DNA from: Chitinophagaceae bacterium UBA1946
GTDB lineage: Bacteria; Bacteroidota; Bacteroidia; Chitinophagales; Chitinophagaceae
Assembly: GCA_002336815.1 (NCBI GenBank)
Contig: DDEU01000005.1
Span: 62,405 to 126,404 of the forward strand
DNA length: 64,000 nucleotides
Reading direction: 5' to 3'
Below, one piece after another: positions 36,749 to 44,819 of the stretch. The notes below the pieces were generated by a model. That model was not told where the DNA came from, made no database searches, and was given only the letters and a program-made list of their open reading frames with translations. Each line of letters starts with the position of its first letter. The first letter of the stretch is position 1. Position numbers and translations under genes: made by a program.

Positions 36749-37339
36749 CTACTGTGATAGTGACATACTGCTGCCCGTTAGTATGTAGCGGTCGCCTGTA
36801 TGCGGACAGGTATAGGTTCCTTCTCCTTTCAATGGCAATGTTATTCTTTCTCCAAAACGGCTCATCCAGCCAGTTTGCTGAGCGGGCACACCCACCATTA
36901 AGGCAAAAGCCGGCACATCTTTGCTGATCACGGCACCTGCGCCAACAAAAGCATATTCGCCAATGGTAACGCCACATACAATGGTGCAGTTGGCACCAAG
37001 GGTAGCGCCCTGTTTTACCAGCGTATCCCTGTATTCATTTTTTCGCTGCACTGCACTCCGCGGATTGTACACATTGGTAAATACCATGCTTGGGCCACAG
37101 AACACATCATTTTGCAGTGTTACGTTATCATATACTGATACATTGTTTTGAATTTTTACATTGCTCCCGATCACTACTGCGTTGCCTACAAACACATTCT
37201 GCCCAAGACTGCAATTATCGCCAATAACAGCCCCACCGCACACATGCGCCCAATGCCAGATTCTGGTACCATTACCAACCTGTGCGCCTTCGTCTACAAT
37301 GGCGGTTTCATGCTTTGTATAATTCATCTGCGGATGCAT
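36749..37339 (-). CDS. Hexapeptide N-acetyltransferase (WbpD/WlbB-like)
   Basis: A 196-residue left-handed beta-helix acetyltransferase. GNGTRIWHWAHVCGGAVIG is the WbpD/WlbB signature and the repeats of the [LIV]-G-x4 type run through GDNCSLGQNVFVGNAVVIG. These enzymes acetylate the 3-amino group of UDP-GlcNAc3NA. The last ~30 residues (TYTCPHTGDRYIL) form the usual small C-terminal extension. A methyltransferase gene starts the same transcript 1 base upstream, and the WbpB-type dehydrogenase gene is two genes upstream, consistent with one pathway. Confidence 0.9.
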   Translation of the reverse strand: MHPQMNYTKHETAIVDEGAQVGNGTRIWHWAHVCGGAVIGDNCSLGQNVFVGNAVVIGSNVKIQNNVSVYDNVTLQNDVFCGPSMVFTNVYNPRSAVQRKNEYRDTLVKQGATLGANCTIVCGVTIGEYAFVGAGAVISKDVPAFALMVGVPAQQTGWMSRFGERITLPLKGEGTYTCPHTGDRYILTGSSMSLSQ

Positions 37340-37340
37340 A

Positions 37341-38045
37341 TTATTTTACCTGGATAGCAAGACAGGTGATCTGGTGTTTTTGTGTTGCTGTTGCTTTCAC
37401 AGGTGGTATTACCTGGTTGCCTACGGTCCAGTGTTCGCCGTCCCAAAACTGCCAGAATTGTTGCTCAACGATAGCCGACTGCCTGAAAGAAAGCCATTTA
37501 TTGATGTTTTCCCTGCAATAGCTCTGCGTAATAAATGCATTGCCTTTGCCATAAGAAGAGCCGGGGAGATCATATACATTTTTTATATACCCATTCTCTG
37601 AATAAGGGCAGGTAATGATGAGGATGCCACCGGGCTGCAAAAGATTCATCATATTTTTTACCGCATCATCAAACCGCTCAATGTGTTCCAGTACACTGAT
37701 GCAGGTAACCATGTTGAATTTTTCGGCAATGGTATGATTGGTGATATCCTGGTCAATGATATGAAAATGCCTGTTCACCATTCCGCCGGGCCAGTAATCT
37801 TTGATATTGTCAATGGCGGTTACTTCGGCGCCGCAGTTCTGCATCAGGTGAGGCAATGCAGTGGTACCGGTACCAACATCCAGTATTTTTTTTGGATAGT
37901 ACTCCGACATTTTATTAAACACAAATCCAAACTCAACAGGCCGCTCATTGAACCTGGTAAATTTTTGTTGCTGGTATTCCTTCTTTGTTGCCATTGAAGG
38001 ATAATAGTTGAGTACTTTTTTTGCCAGTTGTTTGATAATGTTCAT
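37341..38045 (-). CDS. Class I SAM-dependent methyltransferase
   Basis: A 234-residue methyltransferase. Motif I is ILDVGTGTTALPHLM, motif II ends in VTAIDNIKDY, and VTCISVLEHIERFDDAVKNM plus LLQPGGILIITCPY give the later motifs of the UbiE/Methyltransf_11 type. It is located between the WbpD- and WbpB-type genes, so a sugar or sugar-nucleotide target is likely; the target is not deducible. Distances to neighbours are 1 and 21 bases. Confidence 0.87.
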   Translation of the reverse strand: MNIIKQLAKKVLNYYPSMATKKEYQQQKFTRFNERPVEFGFVFNKMSEYYPKKILDVGTGTTALPHLMQNCGAEVTAIDNIKDYWPGGMVNRHFHIIDQDITNHTIAEKFNMVTCISVLEHIERFDDAVKNMMNLLQPGGILIITCPYSENGYIKNVYDLPGSSYGKGNAFITQSYCRENINKWLSFRQSAIVEQQFWQFWDGEHWTVGNQVIPPVKATATQKHQITCLAIQVK

Positions 38046-38066
38046 CAGTGGTTTTTTTATGAGATG

Positions 38067-39020
38067 TTATTTCGAAAGATTTTTCAAAAATGGATGATAG
38101 TCGCCCGTAAGCCCGATCGGCTGAAGTGAACGGATATGGCCCACCGTTTCGATAGACACCCGGTTGTCTTCAAGCCCAAAGCCGCCGCCATTCAGGATGT
38201 CTTCATAAATTTTTGTATGCAGATCTGTAAAGGTATCTGAGAATTCTATTTCCTTTCCGTTGATGGTTAAGGAGCGCCAGGTGCGTTGCTGGCGGATACT
38301 CATTGCCGCAGGAATGTCCTTTTCATCTACAGAAAGAAACCATTGCACCCGGGCTTTTTCGTATTCCAAAAAGCCACCAGCTTTGGATGCATCCCGGTAA
38401 TGAAGTTTATTATCCAACAGCTTTCCAAATACAAAGTGCAGCATATCGTAAAAGTGTACCCCAATATTGGTAGCCACGCCGCCTGATTTTTTTTCATCCC
38501 CTTTCCAGGAAGTAAAATACCATTTGCCTCTTGAAGTGATGTAAGTAAGGTTCACATCAAACCTGGTTCCGGCAGGCGATGCATCTACTTCTTTTTTTAA
38601 TGCGATGATGGCAGGATGCAGCCGCAGTTGTAACACCGTGTACACTTTTTTACCGGTATCATTTTCCATCGCTTTTAAAGCATCAATGTTCCAGTGATTT
38701 AACACCAGCGGTTTTTCGCAGATGGCATCTGCATTGCTGCGCAGGGCAAAGCGAATGTGAGAATCGTGCAGGTAATTGGGCGAGCAAATGGAAACATAGT
38801 CGACTGCAGCGCTTCCCTGGCTGCGGCGCAGTTTATCAATGTGCCGGTCAAATCTTTCGAACTCAATAAAAAAGCTTGCATCCGGAAAATAATTATCCAT
38901 GATGCCGACAGAATCATTGGGATCAAATGCAGCTACCAGTTCATTACCGGTTTCTTTAATGGCTTTCATGTGCCGTGGAGCTACATAACCTGCTGCGCCG
39001 ATAAGTGCAAACTGTTTCAA
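38067..39020 (-). CDS. Gfo/Idh oxidoreductase, WbpB/WlbA-type 3-dehydrogenase
   Basis: A 317-residue NAD-dependent oxidoreductase. The start MKQFALIGAAGYVAPRHMKAI is the WlbA/WbpB form of the Rossmann motif; SICSPNYLHDSH and CEKPLVLN (catalytic Lys in EKP) follow, and GGVATNIGVHFYDML supplies the active-site His region. WbpB oxidises C3 of UDP-GlcNAc uronic acid ahead of transamination. Together with the WbpD-type enzyme and the 2-epimerase it indicates a 2,3-diamino-2,3-dideoxy-hexuronic acid. The required 6-dehydrogenase (WbpA) is not in the window. Confidence 0.9.
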   Translation of the reverse strand: MKQFALIGAAGYVAPRHMKAIKETGNELVAAFDPNDSVGIMDNYFPDASFFIEFERFDRHIDKLRRSQGSAAVDYVSICSPNYLHDSHIRFALRSNADAICEKPLVLNHWNIDALKAMENDTGKKVYTVLQLRLHPAIIALKKEVDASPAGTRFDVNLTYITSRGKWYFTSWKGDEKKSGGVATNIGVHFYDMLHFVFGKLLDNKLHYRDASKAGGFLEYEKARVQWFLSVDEKDIPAAMSIRQQRTWRSLTINGKEIEFSDTFTDLHTKIYEDILNGGGFGLEDNRVSIETVGHIRSLQPIGLTGDYHPFLKNLSK

Positions 39021-39061
39021 ATAACTATTTTAAAGGAATAAAGCTGAACGTCCATACGGCA

Positions 39062-40222
39062 CTACCGTATCGACTTTATAAAATTGGTGATCGATGTTTT
39101 TAAACCGGCGGGTATGCGTGACGGTAAGGTTGCCAAAAACTCGTACCGTTTTTTTTCGGATGGAAATTCGTCGTGTCTTCTTTCCGGTCTCTTTAAATAA
39201 TCAATTAGTTGCTGCCTTGTCCAATTCATTTTTTTAAGGAAGTAGGCAATGTCTTCCTCCAGCGCCTGTGCAGATGGGTAAGGAATTCCTTCCAATCCTT
39301 TCAATGCGGCTTCCCTTGTTAGCTGCCCTGCTGCCACCAGTGTGGAAAGATGTATAATGCGTTTATCTACCCCGAATTTTTCCGGCAGGATATAACCCTG
39401 GTAAAAGCGGGTAAAGATGGACTCGTAATGTTTGTAAGGATAAGGTTTGTAATTAAAATCTTTCTGCAACGATTCCAGCGCTGTAAATTTATTGTAAGGC
39501 AGGTAGTCTAAGAACGGGCAAAACTGGATGAGCTTTATGTAATAATCCCATGCCCATTGCACAGCGCCAAATGCAGGAAATGTTTTTAATCTAACATTGC
39601 CAAACTGCCTGCCCAATGCTATAATGTTCTTTTTATCAAACTTATTCCAGGTCCAACTGGCAGGTAAATGAATACCTTCTGTTGCTTTGTTGGCGCCGGT
39701 AAGCATGTAGCGCAGGCCCAGCTTTTCTGCCTGCCGGTAAATCACACCCAGCATTGCATTGTCGTACAACAATTCTACGTCTATCACATCGGCATCAAAA
39801 AACGCCTGCATTAATGCCCGGTATTCTTCCCAGTCGATCACATACGTGTAAAGATCAACACCCAACCCACGTACCAGGTTTTCGATATTGTTCTGTGCCA
39901 GTTCGCTGTTCCAGCCATTGTCCATGTGCACAGCCAATGGACGCAGCCCCAACTTTTTTACCTGCACCAATACCCAGCTACTGTCAACGCCGCCGGATAT
40001 TCCAACAATACAATCGTATTTTTTTCCTTTGCCATTGCGTTTTACTTTGGCAACCAACTGCTCCAAATCTTTTTGTTGCTGTGACGGTTCTTTGTGAATG
40101 ATGTGCGTTGTTTGCAGGATAAAATCCGAACAATAATTGCAATAGCCATCCACATCAAAACGGGCGCCGGGTACGCCGGCGTTTACCACACATCTTTTAC
40201 AAACCTGTACCTGCTGTTCCAT
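39062..40222 (-). CDS. N-acetyl sugar amidotransferase (WbpG/PseA family)
   Basis: A 386-residue ATP-PPase that turns an N-acetyl group of a sugar into an acetamidino group using ammonia from a glutaminase partner. Two CxxC pairs at Cys8/Cys11 and Cys28/Cys31 form a probable zinc ribbon, and VGISGGVDSSW (74-83) is the PP-loop. LTGANKATEGIHLP is another family block. It is followed by the hisF-like and hisH-like genes upstream, the same trio as wbpG-hisH2-hisF2 in Pseudomonas aeruginosa O-antigen loci. A target on the diamino-uronic acid or on pseudaminic acid is possible. Confidence 0.9.
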   Translation of the reverse strand: MEQQVQVCKRCVVNAGVPGARFDVDGYCNYCSDFILQTTHIIHKEPSQQQKDLEQLVAKVKRNGKGKKYDCIVGISGGVDSSWVLVQVKKLGLRPLAVHMDNGWNSELAQNNIENLVRGLGVDLYTYVIDWEEYRALMQAFFDADVIDVELLYDNAMLGVIYRQAEKLGLRYMLTGANKATEGIHLPASWTWNKFDKKNIIALGRQFGNVRLKTFPAFGAVQWAWDYYIKLIQFCPFLDYLPYNKFTALESLQKDFNYKPYPYKHYESIFTRFYQGYILPEKFGVDKRIIHLSTLVAAGQLTREAALKGLEGIPYPSAQALEEDIAYFLKKMNWTRQQLIDYLKRPERRHDEFPSEKKRYEFLATLPSRIPAGLKTSITNFIKSIR

Positions 40223-40224
40223 GG

Positions 40225-40983
40225 TTAGCCTAATAGCTGTACAAGTTCATTGTATTTTGGATAAGTGATCAGCACAGCCCGGTGCGGACCCTGGAACACA
40301 AAGAATGCACCGGCACTCACAGCGCTGGCACCTGCATCTACAGCAGCTTTGATATCTGCGAGGCTGCCGGCACCACCAACAGCCACCAGGGGAACGGATA
40401 AAATCTTTGCGGCCTCTTTTATCAATTCTACATCCATGCCCTTCATGGTGCCATCCCTGTCAACTGCATTCAATATTATTTCACCGGCACCAGCTTTTAC
40501 TGCTTCCAGCATAAAATCAGTCCACTTTATACCAGGCGATTTGCCGGTAGCAGCAGCATATAATTTCGGCTGACCAAGCCAGTTTCTCTTTACATCTATC
40601 GAAACCAAAATACTGGAGCTTCCCCATTTGGCAGATAAATTATTTACAAGCGACAGATCATTCAGCACGGCAGTTTGCAAACAAATTTTTTCGATGCCTG
40701 AATTAAATAATCGTTGCGCCTGCTCCATCGTTTTAATACCACCACCGTAGCTGAGTGGCATAAAACATTCACTGGCGAATTGTTCTATCAGTGTATAATT
40801 CGGTTCTTTCTTTTCTTTGCTGGCAGTAATATCCAGTACCATCAATTCATCCACTTCCTTATCATTAAAAATGCGGATGGCATTGATGGGATCTCCAACA
40901 TATTTTGGATCGGCAAACCTCGTTGTTTTTACAAGGCCGCCGTTACGCAATAATAAACATGGTATCACCCTGTGTTTAAGCAT
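40225..40983 (-). CDS. hisF: HisF-like cyclase subunit of the amidination system
   Basis: A 252-residue TIM-barrel protein of the HisF family. Asp130 in VSIDVKR is kept, but the first catalytic Asp of true HisF (Asp11 in PCLDV) is Leu here (PCLLLRNGG), a change expected in proteins that only channel ammonia. The late loop VAVGGAGS and the C-terminal barrel are intact. No other histidine genes are near, so it most likely serves the WbpG-type enzyme together with the HisH-like glutaminase. Gaps to both neighbours are 2-4 bases. Confidence 0.9.
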   Translation of the reverse strand: MLKHRVIPCLLLRNGGLVKTTRFADPKYVGDPINAIRIFNDKEVDELMVLDITASKEKKEPNYTLIEQFASECFMPLSYGGGIKTMEQAQRLFNSGIEKICLQTAVLNDLSLVNNLSAKWGSSSILVSIDVKRNWLGQPKLYAAATGKSPGIKWTDFMLEAVKAGAGEIILNAVDRDGTMKGMDVELIKEAAKILSVPLVAVGGAGSLADIKAAVDAGASAVSAGAFFVFQGPHRAVLITYPKYNELVQLLG

Positions 40984-40987
40984 GTGA

Positions 40988-41599
40988 TCAGATGGCTATG
41001 AAATGTTTGAGTAAGTCCATGCCAAAGCGATGGCTTTTTTCGGGATGGAATTGGGTAGCGTACCTGTTCTCATGATGGATGGCAGCTGTAAATTCATAAC
41101 CGTGTACAGCGGTGAGCAATTCATCCTGCGGATTGTTGCAAACAGCGTGATAGGAATGCACAAAATAAAAACGCTGCTCCTCCTCTTTTTTTTCAATAAG
41201 TGGATTGTCTTTTTTCACCTGTACGGCATTCCAGCCCATGTGCGGAATTTTGAACGGCGAATTTGCAGGCAATTGAAAACGTTTTACATCTGCATCAAAC
41301 CAACCAAGTCCGGGCAACACCCCTTCTTCACTTCCCCTGCACATCAGCTGCATACCAAGACAAATGCCCAGCACGGGGATCTTTTTTTCAAGCACCGTTT
41401 TATTGAGTTCATCGATCCAGCCTCTTTCATTTAAAAATCTCATGCCGTGATCAAATGCGCCAATACCCGGCAGTATCAATTTTTTTGCATCACTTAATTC
41501 GCCTGGCTCATCAATGATCTTTGATTCGCCGCCAATCTTTTTAACGATGTTGCGGATCGAATTCAAATTGCCCAGCCCGTAGTTTACTATATAGATCAT
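40988..41599 (-). CDS. hisH: HisH-like glutamine amidotransferase of the amidination system
   Basis: A 203-residue class I glutaminase. The triad is Cys80 in GICLGMQ, His185 and Glu187 in QFHPEKS; YGLGNLNSIRN and PGIGAFDHGM are typical HisH blocks. It releases ammonia for the HisF-like/WbpG-type pair. It starts 16 bases after the transferase gene stop. Nothing in the sequence suggests loss of function. Confidence 0.92.
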   Translation of the reverse strand: MIYIVNYGLGNLNSIRNIVKKIGGESKIIDEPGELSDAKKLILPGIGAFDHGMRFLNERGWIDELNKTVLEKKIPVLGICLGMQLMCRGSEEGVLPGLGWFDADVKRFQLPANSPFKIPHMGWNAVQVKKDNPLIEKKEEEQRFYFVHSYHAVCNNPQDELLTAVHGYEFTAAIHHENRYATQFHPEKSHRFGMDLLKHFIAI

Positions 41600-41615
41600 T
41601 GAAGGAATGCGCTGT

Positions 41616-43007
41616 TTAAACCTTTCTTAAAAATTCATTTTTAAACTGCTGGTACATCGGTTCCTTTAGCAGGGCATTCCACCATGTATCCAAATCGATT
41701 GAATTGAGGTGCTTCACCAACGATACAAAATCTTTGTGTAATACCCCCTGCTGCAAGAGGAAATCGTAGTAAGGTTTTACGATGGCGGTAGGCTGGTCAT
41801 TGTCAAGCAAACCCATGGTTGGGTGATCAACATACAGGCATTCCATAAAGTTGGTTGCCGGCACAGAGAATTGTATCACGAGCCTGCATTTACACATTAC
41901 TTCTGCCATATAGCCCCGGCCCGAATTAATGGTGACCCTGCTATCGTTGATAAAAGACAATACAGAAGACTGGCTGAAAAACCTGCCCGATGGCCTTGGC
42001 CTTGCAAGAAGATTTTTATATTTTCCTGTTGAGATATGTTGTAAGAAATAGGCCGTTGCTTTTTTGTAAAATTCAATATTGGCATCAAATACACCCGGGA
42101 AGCACATTAAAAAATCAAACTCATTTGTTTTTGCAACGGCATCGTACTGCTGCCGGAATGTTTCGAGCCGGTAAGCTTTTGAAGGAACATCATTACTTTT
42201 TATTTTCCAGCCCCAGGTGCGGTATTCATCTGCCAGGCTGTTCTCGTGCAGGTAAGAATTGTGACCCACCAGTTCGCCATAGTAAGCGCCGTGCTGGTAA
42301 CAGACCAGTTTTGCACCGTGCTCGGCATACTTGGCTACCAGCAGCGAATTAAAATAGGGAGGCATGCCATGCAGGTGAAATGTTTTTTTAGCAGGATCGA
42401 TCAACTGTATACTGTTATAATCCTTTTCAAAATATTCTACATATACTTTGGGCAGGCGCCGGATGATATTTTTTGAAAAAATTCCAATTGCTTTTTTCTC
42501 GAGCCTGTTTACGATTGCACGCTTCGACAAATCGCCGGAACCGGCATATACAGGATAATATACCGGTAACGGGTAGCCGATCTCAGTTTGTACCAGTTTA
42601 CCCGGATGAAAACCAATGCTGATATTATCATTCTCAGCAAGGATATGGTGTATCTGTTTGAATGTACCCGGCGCTTTGTAATGTTTTATGATCGAGGGCA
42701 GTCGGGCAATGATCTTTTGCTTAGCCGTAGGCAGCCGGTGACCATTGATGGCAAAGATCAACGGCTTGTCATTCATCTGCTGGTGGTCGAGAATGTTTTT
42801 TATGCTTACCACAGCATTTACATAATCGCTCATCACCATCTTCCAGAAACGGAAAGAGTGGTTAACTCCATGCAGTTCGTTCATCACCGGGGCCAGTTCT
42901 TTAAAAACAGCCTCGCTGATATCGATCCGCTCTGCAGCAAATACATTTGAAATAACCTCCTGGTTGGTATTAAAATGGGCGGAGAGTTGCGCTACCTCGT
43001 CTGGCAT
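41616..43007 (-). CDS. Putative LIC12162-type transferase
   Basis: A 463-residue soluble protein that resembles the LIC12162 family of putative glycan transferases. Relevant stretches are NHSFRFWKMVMSDYV near residue 50, FHLHGMPPYFNSLLVAKYA, and KLVCYQHGAYYGE, a QHG-x-YG motif also seen in surface-sugar transferases of the GT-B kind. INSGRGYMAEVMCKCRLVIQF and ECLYVDHPT fit a donor-binding half. The family's reaction is not established. Position between the acyl-chain block and the amidination trio, next to the pseudaminic acid genes, makes it a candidate for transferring that acid or a related sugar. Confidence 0.55.
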   Translation of the reverse strand: MPDEVAQLSAHFNTNQEVISNVFAAERIDISEAVFKELAPVMNELHGVNHSFRFWKMVMSDYVNAVVSIKNILDHQQMNDKPLIFAINGHRLPTAKQKIIARLPSIIKHYKAPGTFKQIHHILAENDNISIGFHPGKLVQTEIGYPLPVYYPVYAGSGDLSKRAIVNRLEKKAIGIFSKNIIRRLPKVYVEYFEKDYNSIQLIDPAKKTFHLHGMPPYFNSLLVAKYAEHGAKLVCYQHGAYYGELVGHNSYLHENSLADEYRTWGWKIKSNDVPSKAYRLETFRQQYDAVAKTNEFDFLMCFPGVFDANIEFYKKATAYFLQHISTGKYKNLLARPRPSGRFFSQSSVLSFINDSRVTINSGRGYMAEVMCKCRLVIQFSVPATNFMECLYVDHPTMGLLDNDQPTAIVKPYYDFLLQQGVLHKDFVSLVKHLNSIDLDTWWNALLKEPMYQQFKNEFLRKV

Positions 43008-43063
43008 TAATCCTTCTGTCTTTACAGTAAAATGAGTGAAATAATATGGAGCTTTTACAAGCT

Positions 43064-44071
43064 TTATTGAAAGCGGAGATTGCAGCCGGCCCAGGAATAA
43101 CCCACGCCAAAACCTGCCAGTAAAACATTCATGTCCTTTGCCGTTTTACCCTGCCGCAAGGCTTCATACAATGCAATGGGAACAGTGGAGGATACCGTAT
43201 TGCCGCAATGTTCAAGAAAAAGAAAGAATTTTTCGTCGGGTATACCGATCTTCTTTTTCAGGTGATTGAGCATATACCTGTTTGCCTGGTGGAATATAAA
43301 CAGGCCGGTATCCTGGATCGTGAGATCATTTTTTTTCAGCACCTCGTTTACAAGTACCGGTACAGATCCAAGTGTAAAATTGAAAATCTCCGGGCCGTTC
43401 ATATAAAGACAATTGTCATTCTTCACGTTGCCGAATTCATCCGGCAGATCATCACCGCCTACCGAAGAACGATGCCGGAGGCCTCCCTGTTTTACGATAA
43501 GATTTTCTGCACCACGGCCGTCGGTACCAAATTCAAAATTCCCGATGGTACAAAATCCTTCTGTTGCACTGATCAACGTGGCGGCAGCCGCATCACCAAA
43601 TATGGTGAGGTTGCTTTTATCTTTTGGGTGAATGAATTTCGAATAAGTTTCTGCTGTGATCAGTAATACATTTTTTGCCATGCCACCACTGATCAATCCT
43701 TTTGCCAGTGCCAAACCATATACATAACCGGAACAACCGAGGTTAAAATCAAGGGCACCGGCGGTAGTTGGCAGTTGCAGTCTTTCCTGCAGCAGGCAGG
43801 CCGTTGTTGGTAAAAAATAATCAGGGCTTTGTGTACACAGTAATACAAAATCGATTGTACTCCTGTCGATACTGTGTTCGGCAAATAATTTTTCGGCCGC
43901 TTTCACTGCCATGTCTGAAGCAAATTCATCTGCTGCTGCAACGTGGCGGTTTACAATGCCCGTTTTACTGCTGATCTTGGTTACATCCCATTCAGGAAAA
44001 GTCTGGTTGATCTTTTCGTTGGTAAGTTCCGCCTCCGGCAAATAATATGATATGGCTTTTATAAACTGCAT
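43064..44071 (-). CDS. Ketosynthase III (FabH-like), copy 2
   Basis: A 335-residue beta-ketoacyl-ACP synthase III. The catalytic triad is Cys113 (LGCSGYVYGL), His261 (FHQAN) and Asn291 (CGNTVSSTVP). Such enzymes condense an acyl-CoA or acyl-ACP with malonyl-ACP. The preferred start is MQFIKA at 44071; an upstream in-frame ATG at 44128 would run into the reductase gene and adds unnatural residues. It is the last of four packed genes with ACP, a sister ketosynthase and a reductase. It differs enough from copy 1 to suggest a different acyl substrate or a chain-initiation versus extension split. Confidence 0.9.
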   Translation of the reverse strand: MQFIKAISYYLPEAELTNEKINQTFPEWDVTKISSKTGIVNRHVAAADEFASDMAVKAAEKLFAEHSIDRSTIDFVLLCTQSPDYFLPTTACLLQERLQLPTTAGALDFNLGCSGYVYGLALAKGLISGGMAKNVLLITAETYSKFIHPKDKSNLTIFGDAAAATLISATEGFCTIGNFEFGTDGRGAENLIVKQGGLRHRSSVGGDDLPDEFGNVKNDNCLYMNGPEIFNFTLGSVPVLVNEVLKKNDLTIQDTGLFIFHQANRYMLNHLKKKIGIPDEKFFLFLEHCGNTVSSTVPIALYEALRQGKTAKDMNVLLAGFGVGYSWAGCNLRFQ

Positions 44072-44076
44072 GAAAA

Positions 44077-44814
44077 TTATTTCAGGGTGAGTCCTCCGTC
44101 TATTACAATATCGGTACCTGTCATCCATTTACTTACATCCGATAATAAATACATTACCAGCCCGGAAATGTCTGCAGGTTCACCATATCCCAGCGGGTAA
44201 TCAGCAGATGCTTTTGCTACTTCTTCTGCAGACATCACACTCACTGCTTTATCCGTCATGGAAGTAACCACGATGCCGGGAGAAATAACATTGCTGCGAA
44301 TTCCCTGCGCCGCACACTCGGCTGCAGTTACTTTTGCAAACGCAGTCAATGCAGCTTTTGAAGCTGCATACAATGCGGTGCCCGGTACGCCCAGTTTGGA
44401 AGAAATGGAAGAGATAAATACCATGGAACCTTTTTTACGCATCAATTTATTTTTTAACAGTTGCTGGCAAAGCAGCATGGCACTGTTTACGTTGAGCGAA
44501 AAAATATGATCGATCTTTTCCTGGTTGATGAATTTTACGGGCAGGTATTCTGCCACACCGGCATTGAATACAACACCATCGTAAACATGGCCCGCTTTGA
44601 TGATCTCTGCAATCCCTTCTGAAGTAGTAAGGTCAGCCGCTACCATGGAATGGCCATCGCCGGTCAATCCTTCAAAGGTAGCCGACAACCTTGCTGCATC
44701 CCTTCCGGTTACTGTTACAAAAGCACCTTCGGCAGCAGCAGTAGTAGCAATGTGCCTGCCGATGCCGGAAGAAGCACCTGTGACTAAAATATTTTTTTTA
44801 TCAAGCGAAAGCAT
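44077..44814 (-). CDS. Short-chain dehydrogenase, FabG-like ketoreductase
   Basis: A 245-residue SDR with VTGASSGIGR (11-20), NAG at 84-86, Ser136, and Tyr149/Lys153 in YAASK. The C-terminus DIVIDGGLTL is the usual FabG ending. In this setting, between two ketosynthases and next to an ACP gene, it most likely reduces a 3-ketoacyl-ACP to a 3-hydroxyacyl-ACP. A sugar-ketone reductase is the alternative. Spacing to its neighbours is 5 bases on both sides. Confidence 0.9.
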   Translation of the reverse strand: MLSLDKKNILVTGASSGIGRHIATTAAAEGAFVTVTGRDAARLSATFEGLTGDGHSMVAADLTTSEGIAEIIKAGHVYDGVVFNAGVAEYLPVKFINQEKIDHIFSLNVNSAMLLCQQLLKNKLMRKKGSMVFISSISSKLGVPGTALYAASKAALTAFAKVTAAECAAQGIRSNVISPGIVVTSMTDKAVSVMSAEEVAKASADYPLGYGEPADISGLVMYLLSDVSKWMTGTDIVIDGGLTLK

Positions 44815-44819
44815 AGTTG

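Noticed and set aside
36705..36977. N-terminal extension of the AsnB-type protein
   Set aside because: The enzyme needs Cys2 exposed after Met removal, so MCGISG at 36704 is the start; the extension also runs into the acetyltransferase gene.
40225..41599. hisF and hisH as part of a histidine operon
   Set aside because: No other his gene is present, Asp11 of HisF is lost, and the WbpG-type gene is directly adjacent.
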